Source: Chloroflexota bacterium
GTDB taxonomy: Bacteria > Chloroflexota > Anaerolineae > Anaerolineales > Villigracilaceae
Reading direction: 5' to 3'
Assembly (NCBI GenBank): GCA_023484185.1
Contig: JAMDBC010000114.1
Span: 1 to 5,799, forward strand
Length of the DNA: 5,799 bases
Below the pieces are notes generated by a model. That model was not told the origin of the DNA. It searched no databases and saw nothing but the letters and a program-made list of their open reading frames with translations. Numbering within the stretch: the stretch's first letter is position 1; every line of letters begins with the position of its first letter. The position numbers were made by a program, and so were the translations under genes. Below are positions 1 through 5,782 of the stretch, piece by piece.

Positions 1-18
1 TTTTTTGTAGGGGCGGAT
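1..18. repeat. Partial copy (one arm) of the AGGGGCGG palindromic repeat
   Basis: TTTTTTGTAGGGGCGGAT at the window start is the exact reverse complement of 293-310, the right arm plus A-tract of the palindrome downstream of btuF. The match breaks at base 19, where the mirrored arm would need C, and no second arm follows. It lies inside the open btuF frame and encodes FFVGAD. An exact 18-base match is very unlikely by chance. Whether the copy continues to the left cannot be seen. Confidence 0.75.
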
Positions 19-270
19 ATTGACGGCTATCCTCAGATGAGTCTGGAGCAGGTCGTGGCCGCCAATCCGGCTTTCATCATTTTGGGTGATTCGGCTTATG
101 GCATCACGCCAGAAGCAGTGGCCGCCCGTCCAGGTTGGGGAAAATTGAGCGCTGTCACGAGCAAACAGGTTCTGCCTTTTGACGATAACCTCGCCAGCCG
201 CCCCGGCCCGCGTTTGGTGGATGGTCTGGAGATGCTGGCAAAACTTTTGCATCCTGAACTTTTCAAATGA
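1..270 (+). CDS. btuF: Corrinoid ABC transporter substrate-binding protein BtuF, C-terminal part (5' end outside window)
   Basis: The frame is open from base 1 and gives 89 residues before the TGA at 268-270; the rest of the gene lies upstream. In the family, BtuF is the periplasmic or lipid-anchored protein that binds cobalamin or cobinamide and delivers it to BtuC2D2. The visible part matches the end of the C-terminal lobe: a GYPQMSLEQVVAANPAFIIL block (residues 10-29), then ARPGWGKLSAV, then DDNLASRPGPRLVDGLEMLA (50-69) and a terminal LHPELFK, all typical of BtuF/FecB-type binding proteins in B12 operons. Identity is supported by btuC directly downstream. Oddity: the first six codons (FFVGAD) coincide with an 18-base piece of the palindromic repeat found again at 277-310, so the extreme left end could be repeat-derived, a rearrangement or an assembly edge. 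A general iron-siderophore binding protein is the alternative, disfavoured by the context. Confidence 0.85.
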   Translation, partial: FFVGADIDGYPQMSLEQVVAANPAFIILGDSAYGITPEAVAARPGWGKLSAVTSKQVLPFDDNLASRPGPRLVDGLEMLAKLLHPELFK

Positions 271-276
271 TCACGC

Positions 277-304
277 GTAGGGGCGGATCGCGATCCGCCC
301 CTAC
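277..304. repeat. Perfect 28-bp palindromic repeat between btuF and btuC
   Basis: GTAGGGGCGGATCG at 277-290 is followed directly by its exact reverse complement at 291-304, with no loop; an A6 tract follows at 305-310. The mirror symmetry ends at 276/305. It could form a strong hairpin or cruciform, but no T-run follows it on either strand (on + it is followed by A6), so it is not a canonical Rho-independent terminator. A second partial copy occurs at 1-18, which points to a dispersed repeat (REP/MITE-like) rather than a private regulatory site. From memory, similar palindromes are common between genes in Chloroflexota and cyanobacteria; this was not checked. It may still affect btuF mRNA stability or btuC translation. 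Confidence 0.9.
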
Positions 305-311
305 AAAAAAC

Positions 312-1310
312 ATGCGCCGCGTTCCTTTTATTTCTTCTTTCATCTTTCTCTTGATTGCCCTGCTGCTCAGCCTGGCGATTGGTTCCGTTTTTATTCCTCC
401 GCTGGAAGTATGGCGCGCTGTCAGCGGAGCGTCGACCAATGAGACGTTCCGCACAATTTTGTTGGACATCCGCCTGCCGCGCACGATCCTGATCGCCTTG
501 GTCGGCGCGGCCTTGGCCGGAAGCGGTGCGACTTATCAGGGCTTGTTCCGCAATCCATTGGCGGATCCGTACCTGATCGGCGTGGCTTCGGGCGCGGGCT
601 TGGGTGCGGTGCTGGCAATGTCCATTCGCTGGCCTTACACCGCGCTGGGGTTGATGGCCGTGCCAATGGCGGCCTTCATTGCCAGCCTGCTGACTGTTTT
701 TCTGGTCTACATGTTTGCTCATGTAGGCGGAAGTGTTCCCACCACCAATTTAATTCTTGCAGGCGTGGCGGTCTCCTCTTTTGCCACCTCGTTGACCTCG
801 TTCCTCATGTTGCGTTCCACTGGCGAATTGCGCCGCGCCATCGGCTGGCTGTTGGGCGGAGTCAGCTTGATCGGCTGGGATGTGACGCTGGCGCTGATCC
901 CGTATCTGGCCATCGGCCTGACGATACTGGTCTTGAGCGGTTACGCTCTCAACCTTCTGCAATTCGGCGATGATCAGGCGGCTCAAATGGGACTGGATGT
1001 GCGCCGCGCAAAATTCATCATCATCGTAGCGGCTTCCCTGGTTACAGCTGCGGCGGTTTCGTTCGCAGGCATTATCGGCTTTATCGGTCTCATCGTTCCG
1101 CATGTTGTTCGCATGTGGTGGGGCGTGGACTATCGGCGGCTGATCCCGCTCAGTATTTTGGGCGGCGCGTCTGCCCTGCTAATAGCGGACATACTGGCAC
1201 GTGTCGTGATGGCCCCGCAGGAATTGCCAGTGGGCATTATCACCGCGTTGGCGGGCGCGCCATTTTTTCTATGGATTTTGCGCCGAGCGAAAAATCAAGG
1301 GCTATGGTGA
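312..1310 (+). CDS. btuC: Corrinoid ABC transporter permease BtuC (FecCD family)
   Basis: A 332-residue inner-membrane permease, close to the 326 residues of E. coli BtuC. It should work as a homodimer carrying corrinoids from BtuF into the cytoplasm, powered by BtuD. Visible marks of the FecCD family are RLPR (residues 54-57), [19 protein letters not shown] (72-90), the cytoplasmic coupling-loop region [17 protein letters not shown] (208-224), [11 protein letters not shown] (267-277) and the C-terminal [16 protein letters not shown] (305-320). Hydrophobic segments run almost end to end, fitting the family's ten helices. I chose ATG 312 because it gives MRRVPF directly before the first membrane helix. 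The in-frame ATG 267 overlaps the btuF stop as ATGA, but its 15 extra residues (MITRRGGSRSAPTKN) come largely from the palindromic repeat. No good Shine-Dalgarno sequence precedes either start, so the start is uncertain. A siderophore permease is possible by sequence alone; the neighbours favour B12. Confidence 0.93.
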   Translation: MRRVPFISSFIFLLIALLLSLAIGSVFIPPLEVWRAVSGASTNETFRTILLDIRLPRTILIALVGAALAGSGATYQGLFRNPLADPYLIGVASGAGLGAVLAMSIRWPYTALGLMAVPMAAFIASLLTVFLVYMFAHVGGSVPTTNLILAGVAVSSFATSLTSFLMLRSTGELRRAIGWLLGGVSLIGWDVTLALIPYLAIGLTILVLSGYALNLLQFGDDQAAQMGLDVRRAKFIIIVAASLVTAAAVSFAGIIGFIGLIVPHVVRMWWGVDYRRLIPLSILGGASALLIADILARVVMAPQELPVGIITALAGAPFFLWILRRAKNQGLW

Positions 1311-1313
1311 AGG
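1309..1313 (+). promoter_or_regulatory. Ribosome binding site deciding the cobO start
   Basis: GAAGG ends five bases before ATG 1319, a good Shine-Dalgarno arrangement. It favours 1319 over the in-frame ATG 1304, which lies inside the btuC end and has only an AAGGG at very short spacing. The site overlaps the btuC stop codon, so translation is probably coupled. Confidence 0.6.
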
Positions 1314-1318
1314 ATAAA

Positions 1319-1855
1319 ATGAGCAAAGCGAATCTCAAAAAAGGCCTGGTGATTGTTAATACCGGCGATGGCAAAGGCAAGACCACTGCCGCGTTGGGAG
1401 TGGTTCTGCGCGCCTGGGGACGCGGCTTTCGCATTTGTGTGATTCAATTCATCAAGGCCGAAACGGGTCAATGGGGTGAGGTCAAAGCCGCGAAGAAACT
1501 TGGCATCGAATGGCACACTACGGGCGATGGCTTCACATGGACTTCCAAAGATATGGATGAGACCACGGCCCGCGCCCTGCATGGCTGGGAAATTGCAAAA
1601 GAAAAAATCGCCAGCGGCGATTATGATTTAATCGTATTGGACGAGTTTACCTACCCCCTGCAATTTGGATGGATTGACCCCGTCCAAACCATTGACTGGT
1701 TGAAAGCCAACAAACCTGCTGATCTGCATCTCATCATTACAGGGCGCGGCGCGTTGCCCGCATTGGTGGAATACGCCGACCTGGTGACAGAAATGACGGA
1801 AGTGAAGCACCCTTACAAAGAAGGGATTCAGGCGCAGGCAGGGATTGAGTTTTAG
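1319..1855 (+). CDS. cobO: Corrinoid adenosyltransferase (CobO/BtuR/CobA type)
   Basis: A 178-residue cytoplasmic enzyme (E. coli BtuR has 196) that transfers the adenosyl group of ATP to reduced Co(I) corrinoid, the step that gives adenosylcobinamide or adenosylcobalamin. Visible marks are the family P-loop GDGKGKTT (residues 16-23), [14 protein letters not shown] (41-54), GDGFTW (69-74), the Walker-B-like DLIVLDEF (103-110), [19 protein letters not shown] (131-149) and the C-terminal [15 protein letters not shown] (164-178). These are diagnostic of the CobO/BtuR family and distinguish it from the unrelated PduO and EutT enzymes. The gene starts 8 bases after btuC. The same frame stays open upstream to ATG 1115, but that would overlap btuC by almost 200 bases, so the extension is a shadow. 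The product should make the adenosylated substrate needed by CobU and CobS in this operon. Confidence 0.95.
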   Translation: MSKANLKKGLVIVNTGDGKGKTTAALGVVLRAWGRGFRICVIQFIKAETGQWGEVKAAKKLGIEWHTTGDGFTWTSKDMDETTARALHGWEIAKEKIASGDYDLIVLDEFTYPLQFGWIDPVQTIDWLKANKPADLHLIITGRGALPALVEYADLVTEMTEVKHPYKEGIQAQAGIEF

Positions 1856-1885
1856 CAGGCAAGGATGAATGTTGAAGAATAATGG

Positions 1886-2947
1886 ATGAATATGAAACTC
1901 GGTGAAGTTATTAAACAGATCGAGCCTCTCGACCAAGCCGCCATGCAAGCGGCGCGCGATCGTCAGAATATGCTGACCAAGCCTCAGGGCAGTTTGGGAC
2001 GTTTGGAAGAATTATCAATTCAACTGGCAGGTATCACCGGCAAGGCAATTCCAACCATCAAAGATAAAGTCATCATCACCATGGCCGGGGATCATGGAGT
2101 CGTGGCGGAGGGGGTCAGCGCGTTTCCGCAGGAGGTTACACCGCAGATGGTGTTGAATTTCCTGGCGGGCGGCGCGGCAATCAATGTGTTGGCGCGGCAT
2201 GTCGGCGCACGGGTTGTGGTGGTGGATATGGGCGTGGCATCCGAAATTCAGGATGCAAGCGGAAAACTCATCAGGCGCAGAGTTGGCTCGGGGACGGCCA
2301 ACATAGCCAAGGGTCCGGCAATGACGCATGCTCAGGCAGCGGAATCCATTCAAAGCGGAATCGAAATCGCTTTGGCGGAAATCGCGCGCGGCGCAGGCAT
2401 CTCCGGAACAGGCGACATGGGCATCGGCAATACAACTGCCTCTGCCGCGATTGCATGTGTGTTGACGAGTCACTCTCCTGAGAAGATCGCCGGGCGCGGC
2501 ACAGGCGTGGACAATGAGGGACTCAAACGAAAGGTGAGCGCGATTGCGCGTGCGCTGGATGTGAATAAGCCGAACGCAAAAGACGGACTGGATGTGCTGT
2601 CGAAAGTGGGCGGCTTTGAAATTGGCGGGCTGGCGGGCGTGATGATCGGCGCGGCGTCGAAGCGCAAACCTGTGGTGGTGGATGGGTTTATTTCCACAGC
2701 CGCGGCGATGATCGCGGTGACGTTCGCGCCGCAGTGCAAAGATTATCTAATTGCCGCGCACCGCTCAAAGGAAAATGGTCATCACTTGATGTTGGAGTGG
2801 CTTGGGTTGAAGCCATTGTTCGATTTGGATCTGCGGCTTGGTGAAGGCACCGGCGCGGCGCTGGGTATTTCGCTGGCGGAGGCTGCCTGCAAGATTCTGG
2901 CTGAGATGGCAACGTTTGGCGAGGCAGGCGTAAGCGATAAGGAATAA
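1886..2947 (+). CDS. cobT: Nicotinate-nucleotide--dimethylbenzimidazole phosphoribosyltransferase CobT
   Basis: A 353-residue cytoplasmic enzyme (Salmonella CobT has 356). It activates the lower-ligand base by swapping it with nicotinate on nicotinate mononucleotide (EC 2.4.2.21), giving an alpha-ribazole 5'-phosphate. Motifs in order: LTKPQGSLGRLEELSIQLAG (residues 30-49), MAGDHGVVAEGVSAFPQEVT (66-85), FLAGGAAINVLA (92-103), GTGDMGIGNTTASAAIA (174-190), DGLDVLSKVGGFEIGGLAGV (233-252), VVVDGFIS (263-270) and LRLGEGTGAALG (316-327). E320 in LGEGTGA corresponds to the catalytic Glu317 of Salmonella. The other conserved acid, Glu174 in Salmonella, is D177 here, a conservative change. A GAAG at 1874-1877 sits eight bases before ATG 1886; ATG 1892 in the same frame is a near alternative. 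It follows cobO after a 30-base spacer and touches cobS. Which base it uses cannot be read from the sequence. Confidence 0.96.
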   Translation: MNMKLGEVIKQIEPLDQAAMQAARDRQNMLTKPQGSLGRLEELSIQLAGITGKAIPTIKDKVIITMAGDHGVVAEGVSAFPQEVTPQMVLNFLAGGAAINVLARHVGARVVVVDMGVASEIQDASGKLIRRRVGSGTANIAKGPAMTHAQAAESIQSGIEIALAEIARGAGISGTGDMGIGNTTASAAIACVLTSHSPEKIAGRGTGVDNEGLKRKVSAIARALDVNKPNAKDGLDVLSKVGGFEIGGLAGVMIGAASKRKPVVVDGFISTAAAMIAVTFAPQCKDYLIAAHRSKENGHHLMLEWLGLKPLFDLDLRLGEGTGAALGISLAEAACKILAEMATFGEAGVSDKE

Positions 2948-3676
2948 GTGCGAAATTTACGCATCGCTTTCGGATTGATGACCACGCTCCCGTTCAGACT
3001 GCCCGACGATTGGTCGGCGGGCGACAGCGGGCGCGCGGCGGTGTGGTATCCGCTCGTGGGGTTAACGGTGGGGGCGTTGACCTGGCTGGCTTGGAAAGGC
3101 GCGATGTTTGTTTTTCCACCGCTCGTTTCGGGCATCATCACGCTTGCGGTTTGGGTCGCGTTGACGGGCGGTCTGCATCTCGATGGTCTTGCAGATTGTT
3201 GCGATGGTTTATTTTCAAGCGCCACGCCTGAACGCAGACTCGAAATTATGAAAGATCCGCACCTGGGCGCGTTCGGTGTCATCGGCTTGATATTGGTTTT
3301 GTTTCTTAAGGCCGCAATATTAGGAACGCTCACTTCGTCCGCAAGTTTGGGAATTATGCTGGCGGCGAGTCTCAGCCGCTGGTGCGTTTTGCCTGCCGCC
3401 TTATTGCCTCCGGCGCGTCCCGGCGGCATGGGTGCGGACTTTGCGTCCGGCTTGCGCCGTGTATCCATCTTTGTGAGCGCGCTCCTGCCGCTTGGTGTCG
3501 CTTTGGCGTTTGGTTCGCGCGGAATTTTGTCGGCGCTGGCGGGATTGTGTGCGGCAACTTTGGTATTGCTCTTCGCCAGGGCCCGCATTGGCGGCGTGAC
3601 CGGCGATGTGTTCGGCATGGTGATCGAAGTCGTTGAAGCGATTGTGTTGCTGGTTGTTTCAATTGGAGTCTTGTGA
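2948..3676 (+). CDS. cobS: Adenosylcobinamide-GDP ribazoletransferase (cobalamin synthase) CobS
   Basis: A 242-residue integral membrane enzyme (E. coli CobS has 247) that joins adenosylcobinamide-GDP to alpha-ribazole or its 5'-phosphate, the last joining step of the nucleotide loop (EC 2.7.8.26). Family marks are TGGLHLDGLADCCDGLFS (residues 73-90), the acid-rich metal/substrate motif; IMKDPHLGAFGVIGL (100-114); PPARPGGMGADF (144-155); and the C-terminal TGDVFGMVIEVVEA (198-211). The rest is dominated by hydrophobic helices. The start is a GTG that follows the cobT TAA with no gap, which implies coupled translation; no later in-frame start keeps the conserved N-terminal LRIAFGLMTTLPF. The end overlaps the next gene by four bases (GTGA). 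It uses the products of CobT and CobU encoded on either side. Confidence 0.96.
   Translation: MRNLRIAFGLMTTLPFRLPDDWSAGDSGRAAVWYPLVGLTVGALTWLAWKGAMFVFPPLVSGIITLAVWVALTGGLHLDGLADCCDGLFSSATPERRLEIMKDPHLGAFGVIGLILVLFLKAAILGTLTSSASLGIMLAASLSRWCVLPAALLPPARPGGMGADFASGLRRVSIFVSALLPLGVALAFGSRGILSALAGLCAATLVLLFARARIGGVTGDVFGMVIEVVEAIVLLVVSIGVL
3665..3668 (+). promoter_or_regulatory. Ribosome binding site for the GTG start of the cbiR-like gene
   Basis: GGAG lies four bases before GTG 3673, inside the last codons of cobS. It supports the GTG start that overlaps the cobS stop as GTGA; the spacing is somewhat short. Confidence 0.45.
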
Positions 3677-4452
3677 GCAATTTTTCTTTTCGTCTCGGCA
3701 CAACATCCTACATCATCCCCGATGACATCCTGCCTAATGCGCGCTATCTGGCAGGCAAGACCAAGGATATTGAATTGATTCTCTTTGAAGTGGATGACGG
3801 CCCCAATAACCTGCCAGCGCCTGAAGTAATCCGTGAACTTTCGCAAATTGCAAAACAATATGACATGACATACACCGTCCACCTGCCGCTTGACCTCAAG
3901 CTGGGCGAGGGCGGCTCTGAACGCGATCAATCGCTGGTGGAGGCGAAACGCGTGATGGATTGCACGCGTCAACTCGACCCGTGGGCTTATGTTCTGCATT
4001 TGGACGGCAGATCTGTGCGAACCTCAACTGACGCCGATGTTCTGGCGCGCTGGCAGGATCAATCGGTGCGAGCGTTGGAGATCGCGGCGGAATGGGCGGG
4101 CGGAATGGAAAAACTCGCCGTGGAGAATCTTGAAAATTATCCGCTCGATTTTATTGACCCTGTGCTGGAGCGCGTCGCTGTCAGCCGTTGCGTGGACATT
4201 GGTCATTTGTGGCTGGACGGCCTTGACCCCCTGCCTTATTTGCAGGCCGCCCTGCCGCGCACGCGCGTCGTCCACATGCACGGCCTGGCCGAACGCGATC
4301 ATCGTTCGCTGGCTTTCATGCCGCAGGAGAAAGTCCGCGCGGTGTGGGACGAACTCGTCCGCCTGGATTACAAGGGTGTTTTGACTCTTGAAATTTTCTC
4401 CGAGGAGGATTTTTTGTCGTCATTGGATGTTATCAGGAAAATATCGCAATGA
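3673..4452 (+). CDS. cbiR: Probable cobamide-remodelling phosphodiesterase CbiR (AP endonuclease 2 / sugar isomerase-like TIM barrel)
   Basis: A 259-residue soluble protein with the pattern of the xylose isomerase-like TIM-barrel superfamily (AP endonuclease 2 family). Candidate metal ligands lie at strand ends: E39 in LFEV, H70 in YTVHLP, H109 in VLHLDG, E151 in AVENLE, D175 and H178 in VDIGHLW, H201 and H203 in VVHMHG, D209-H210 and E240 in LTLEIF. No signal peptide is seen. CbiR, described in Akkermansia muciniphila, belongs to this superfamily and cleaves the nucleotide loop of cobamides so that the lower ligand can be replaced; as I recall it releases cobinamide phosphate. The assignment rests on fold pattern plus position: the gene overlaps cobS by four bases and cobU by four bases, so it is locked into the loop-assembly operon. 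Start is GTG 3673. Alternatives are a generic sugar-phosphate isomerase/epimerase or another phosphoesterase, for example one acting on ribazole phosphate, since no CobC is encoded here. I am fairly sure of the fold, less of the reaction. Confidence 0.75.
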   Translation: MSNFSFRLGTTSYIIPDDILPNARYLAGKTKDIELILFEVDDGPNNLPAPEVIRELSQIAKQYDMTYTVHLPLDLKLGEGGSERDQSLVEAKRVMDCTRQLDPWAYVLHLDGRSVRTSTDADVLARWQDQSVRALEIAAEWAGGMEKLAVENLENYPLDFIDPVLERVAVSRCVDIGHLWLDGLDPLPYLQAALPRTRVVHMHGLAERDHRSLAFMPQEKVRAVWDELVRLDYKGVLTLEIFSEEDFLSSLDVIRKISQ

Positions 4453-5006
4453 ACACGAATTCCGAACCAAAAAGCTTCACCCTCATTCTCGGCGGCGCGC
4501 GCAGTGGAAAGTCATCCTATGCACAAAGCCTCGCCGAGAGTTCCGGCAAATCCGTAACCTTTCTCGCCACCGCGCAAGCATTGGATGAAGAGATGTCCGC
4601 GCGCATTCAAAAGCATCGTGCCGAACGTCCTGCTCATTGGGAAACGCTTGAAATCCCACTTGGCATTACATCTCAGATAGGGCAGATAAAATCGGATGTG
4701 GTGATTCTGGATTGCATCACTTTGCTTGTTACCAACCTGCTCATGCAATTTGTGAAGGACGACCTTGCAGATGAAAAGCCTTTCGTGCTGGCCCTCCAAA
4801 AAGAAATCAATGAATTGACTGGCATGCTCCGCCAAAAAAAACAGGATTGGATCATTGTTTCGAACGAAGCGGGCTTGGGGCTTGTCCCTCCCTATCAAAT
4901 GGGACGCGTATATCGCGATGCGCTTGGCTGGGTCAATCAAACACTGGCACGCACCGCAGATAAAGTCATCTTTATGGTGGCGGGTATTCCGGCTGTCGTC
5001 AAGTAG
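4449..5006 (+). CDS. cobU: Adenosylcobinamide kinase / adenosylcobinamide-phosphate guanylyltransferase CobU
   Basis: A 185-residue cytoplasmic bifunctional enzyme (Salmonella CobU has about 180). It phosphorylates adenosylcobinamide and then transfers GMP from GTP to give adenosylcobinamide-GDP, the activated substrate of CobS. Motifs in order: P-loop LILGGARSGKSSYA (residues 12-25); ATAQALDEEMSARIQKHRAE (40-59), where H56 corresponds to the guanylylated His46 of Salmonella; RPAHWETLEIP (60-70); VVILDCITLLVTNLL (84-98); SNEAGLGLVP (138-147), where most homologues as I recall have NEVG; and RVYRDALGWVNQTLA (153-167) followed by a terminal AGIPAVVK. ATG 4449 overlaps the cbiR stop as ATGA, with AGGA about ten bases upstream. 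If CbiR yields cobinamide phosphate, only the guanylyltransferase activity would be needed for remodelling, while the kinase would serve imported cobinamide. Confidence 0.96.
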   Translation: MNTNSEPKSFTLILGGARSGKSSYAQSLAESSGKSVTFLATAQALDEEMSARIQKHRAERPAHWETLEIPLGITSQIGQIKSDVVILDCITLLVTNLLMQFVKDDLADEKPFVLALQKEINELTGMLRQKKQDWIIVSNEAGLGLVPPYQMGRVYRDALGWVNQTLARTADKVIFMVAGIPAVVK

Positions 5007-5011
5007 GTCTT

Positions 5012-5782
5012 ATGCTCAAAATTCAAAACCTCTCCGTCTTTTATGGTCAACGCCAGATTTTGTACGAGGCCAACCTGGATGTGCAATCAGGCGAAGTGGT
5101 GGCGTTGATTGGGCCGAACGGCGCGGGCAAATCCACGTTGATCCGCGCGGTCAGTGGAGTTATCCCCATCCGAAGCGGGCGCGTCTGTACCAACGGCGAT
5201 GATTTTTCCGCGCTCGATCCGATGAAGCGCGCCAAATATATGGCGGTCGTTCCACAGGCGGTTTCACTGCCTCCGGCTTACACGGTTTGGGAAACCGTCC
5301 TGCTTGGACGTACACCTTATCTTGGATTTTTAGGACAGCCCTCTCAGACTGATAAAGAACTGGCGCGGCGTGCGCTGGAACGCGTCAGCGCAGGAGGATT
5401 TGCAGAACGCCGAGTCGGCGAATTGTCCGGCGGCGAGGCGCAGAGAGTTTTGCTGGCGCGCGCCCTGTGCCAGTCCACGCCGATCTTGCTCCTCGACGAA
5501 CCGACCGCGCATCTGGATCTGCAATATCAAACCAGCCTGTTAAAGTTGGTTTATGAGCTGGCGCATCACGATCATCTGGCTGTTTTGGCTGCGTTGCACG
5601 ATCTGAATCTCGCCGCGCATTACGCGGACCGCGTGGCATTGCTGGTGGGCGGCAGGATAACTGCCATTGGGACGCCACGCGAAGTGCTGACGTCTGAACT
5701 GATCTCACAGGCATATTGTCTGCCAGTGCGGGTGGTGGAACATCCACTGACCGGAGGTCCGCTGGTGTTGCCTTCGACTTGA
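5012..5782 (+). CDS. btuD: Corrinoid ABC transporter ATP-binding protein BtuD
   Basis: A 256-residue ABC ATPase of the FecE/BtuD type, which sits on the cytoplasmic face of the BtuC dimer and drives corrinoid import. All catalytic motifs are intact: Walker A GPNGAGKST (residues 34-42), Q-loop Q82 in VVPQ, signature LSGGE (138-142), Walker B ILLLDEP (158-164) with catalytic E163, D-loop HLDL (167-170) and switch H196 in AALHDLN. The TVWETVLLGRTPYLG segment (91-105) is typical of iron/B12-type importers. It starts five bases after cobU, with AGG at 5005-5007. The gene is separated from btuF and btuC by five corrinoid-processing genes but is the only ATPase in the window, so it is the natural partner of that BtuC. 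A heme or siderophore ATPase cannot be excluded by sequence alone. Confidence 0.93.
   Translation: MLKIQNLSVFYGQRQILYEANLDVQSGEVVALIGPNGAGKSTLIRAVSGVIPIRSGRVCTNGDDFSALDPMKRAKYMAVVPQAVSLPPAYTVWETVLLGRTPYLGFLGQPSQTDKELARRALERVSAGGFAERRVGELSGGEAQRVLLARALCQSTPILLLDEPTAHLDLQYQTSLLKLVYELAHHDHLAVLAALHDLNLAAHYADRVALLVGGRITAIGTPREVLTSELISQAYCLPVRVVEHPLTGGPLVLPST

Larger units (their letters stand above)
1..5782 (+). other. Probable single transcription unit for corrinoid uptake, remodelling and loop assembly
   Basis: Junctions from btuC onward are 8 bases (btuC-cobO), 30 (cobO-cobT), 0 (cobT-cobS), a 4-base overlap (cobS-cbiR), a 4-base overlap (cbiR-cobU) and 5 bases (cobU-btuD). Only the btuF-btuC junction is interrupted, by the palindromic repeat. 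No internal promoter, terminator or cobalamin riboswitch is recognisable; a riboswitch, if present, would be expected upstream of btuF, outside the window. Confidence 0.75.

Noticed and set aside
277..304. Palindrome as a CRISPR repeat
   Set aside because: Only one full copy and one partial copy exist, about 275 bases apart, with coding sequence rather than a spacer between them.
277..310. Palindrome as a Rho-independent terminator after btuF
   Set aside because: The stem is followed by A6, not a T-run, on the + strand; on the minus strand the T6 lies before the stem. The operon continues directly into btuC.
96..722. 208-codon open frame on the minus strand over btuF and btuC
   Set aside because: Antisense to btuF and btuC, crosses the palindrome, composition rich in Arg/Gln/Asn-type residues with no domain pattern; a shadow.
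1115..1318. N-terminal extension of cobO starting at ATG 1115
   Set aside because: It would overlap btuC by nearly 200 bases and reads as non-protein-like sequence. The family begins just before the P-loop, and a good ribosome site precedes ATG 1319.
1856..1885. Cobalamin riboswitch in the cobO-cobT spacer
   Set aside because: Only 30 bases long, far too short for a cobalamin riboswitch, and no B12-box-like conserved core is visible.
2782..3999. 405-codon open frame on the minus strand across cobT, cobS and cbiR
   Set aside because: It lies antisense to three well-recognised genes, has a low-complexity Ser/Thr/Pro/Ala-rich composition and shows no recognisable motif. It is a by-product of codon bias on the coding strand.
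3989..4384. 131-codon + strand frame inside the cbiR-like gene
   Set aside because: An alternative frame within a gene that has strong fold and context support; its translation is Cys/Trp/Arg-rich without motifs.
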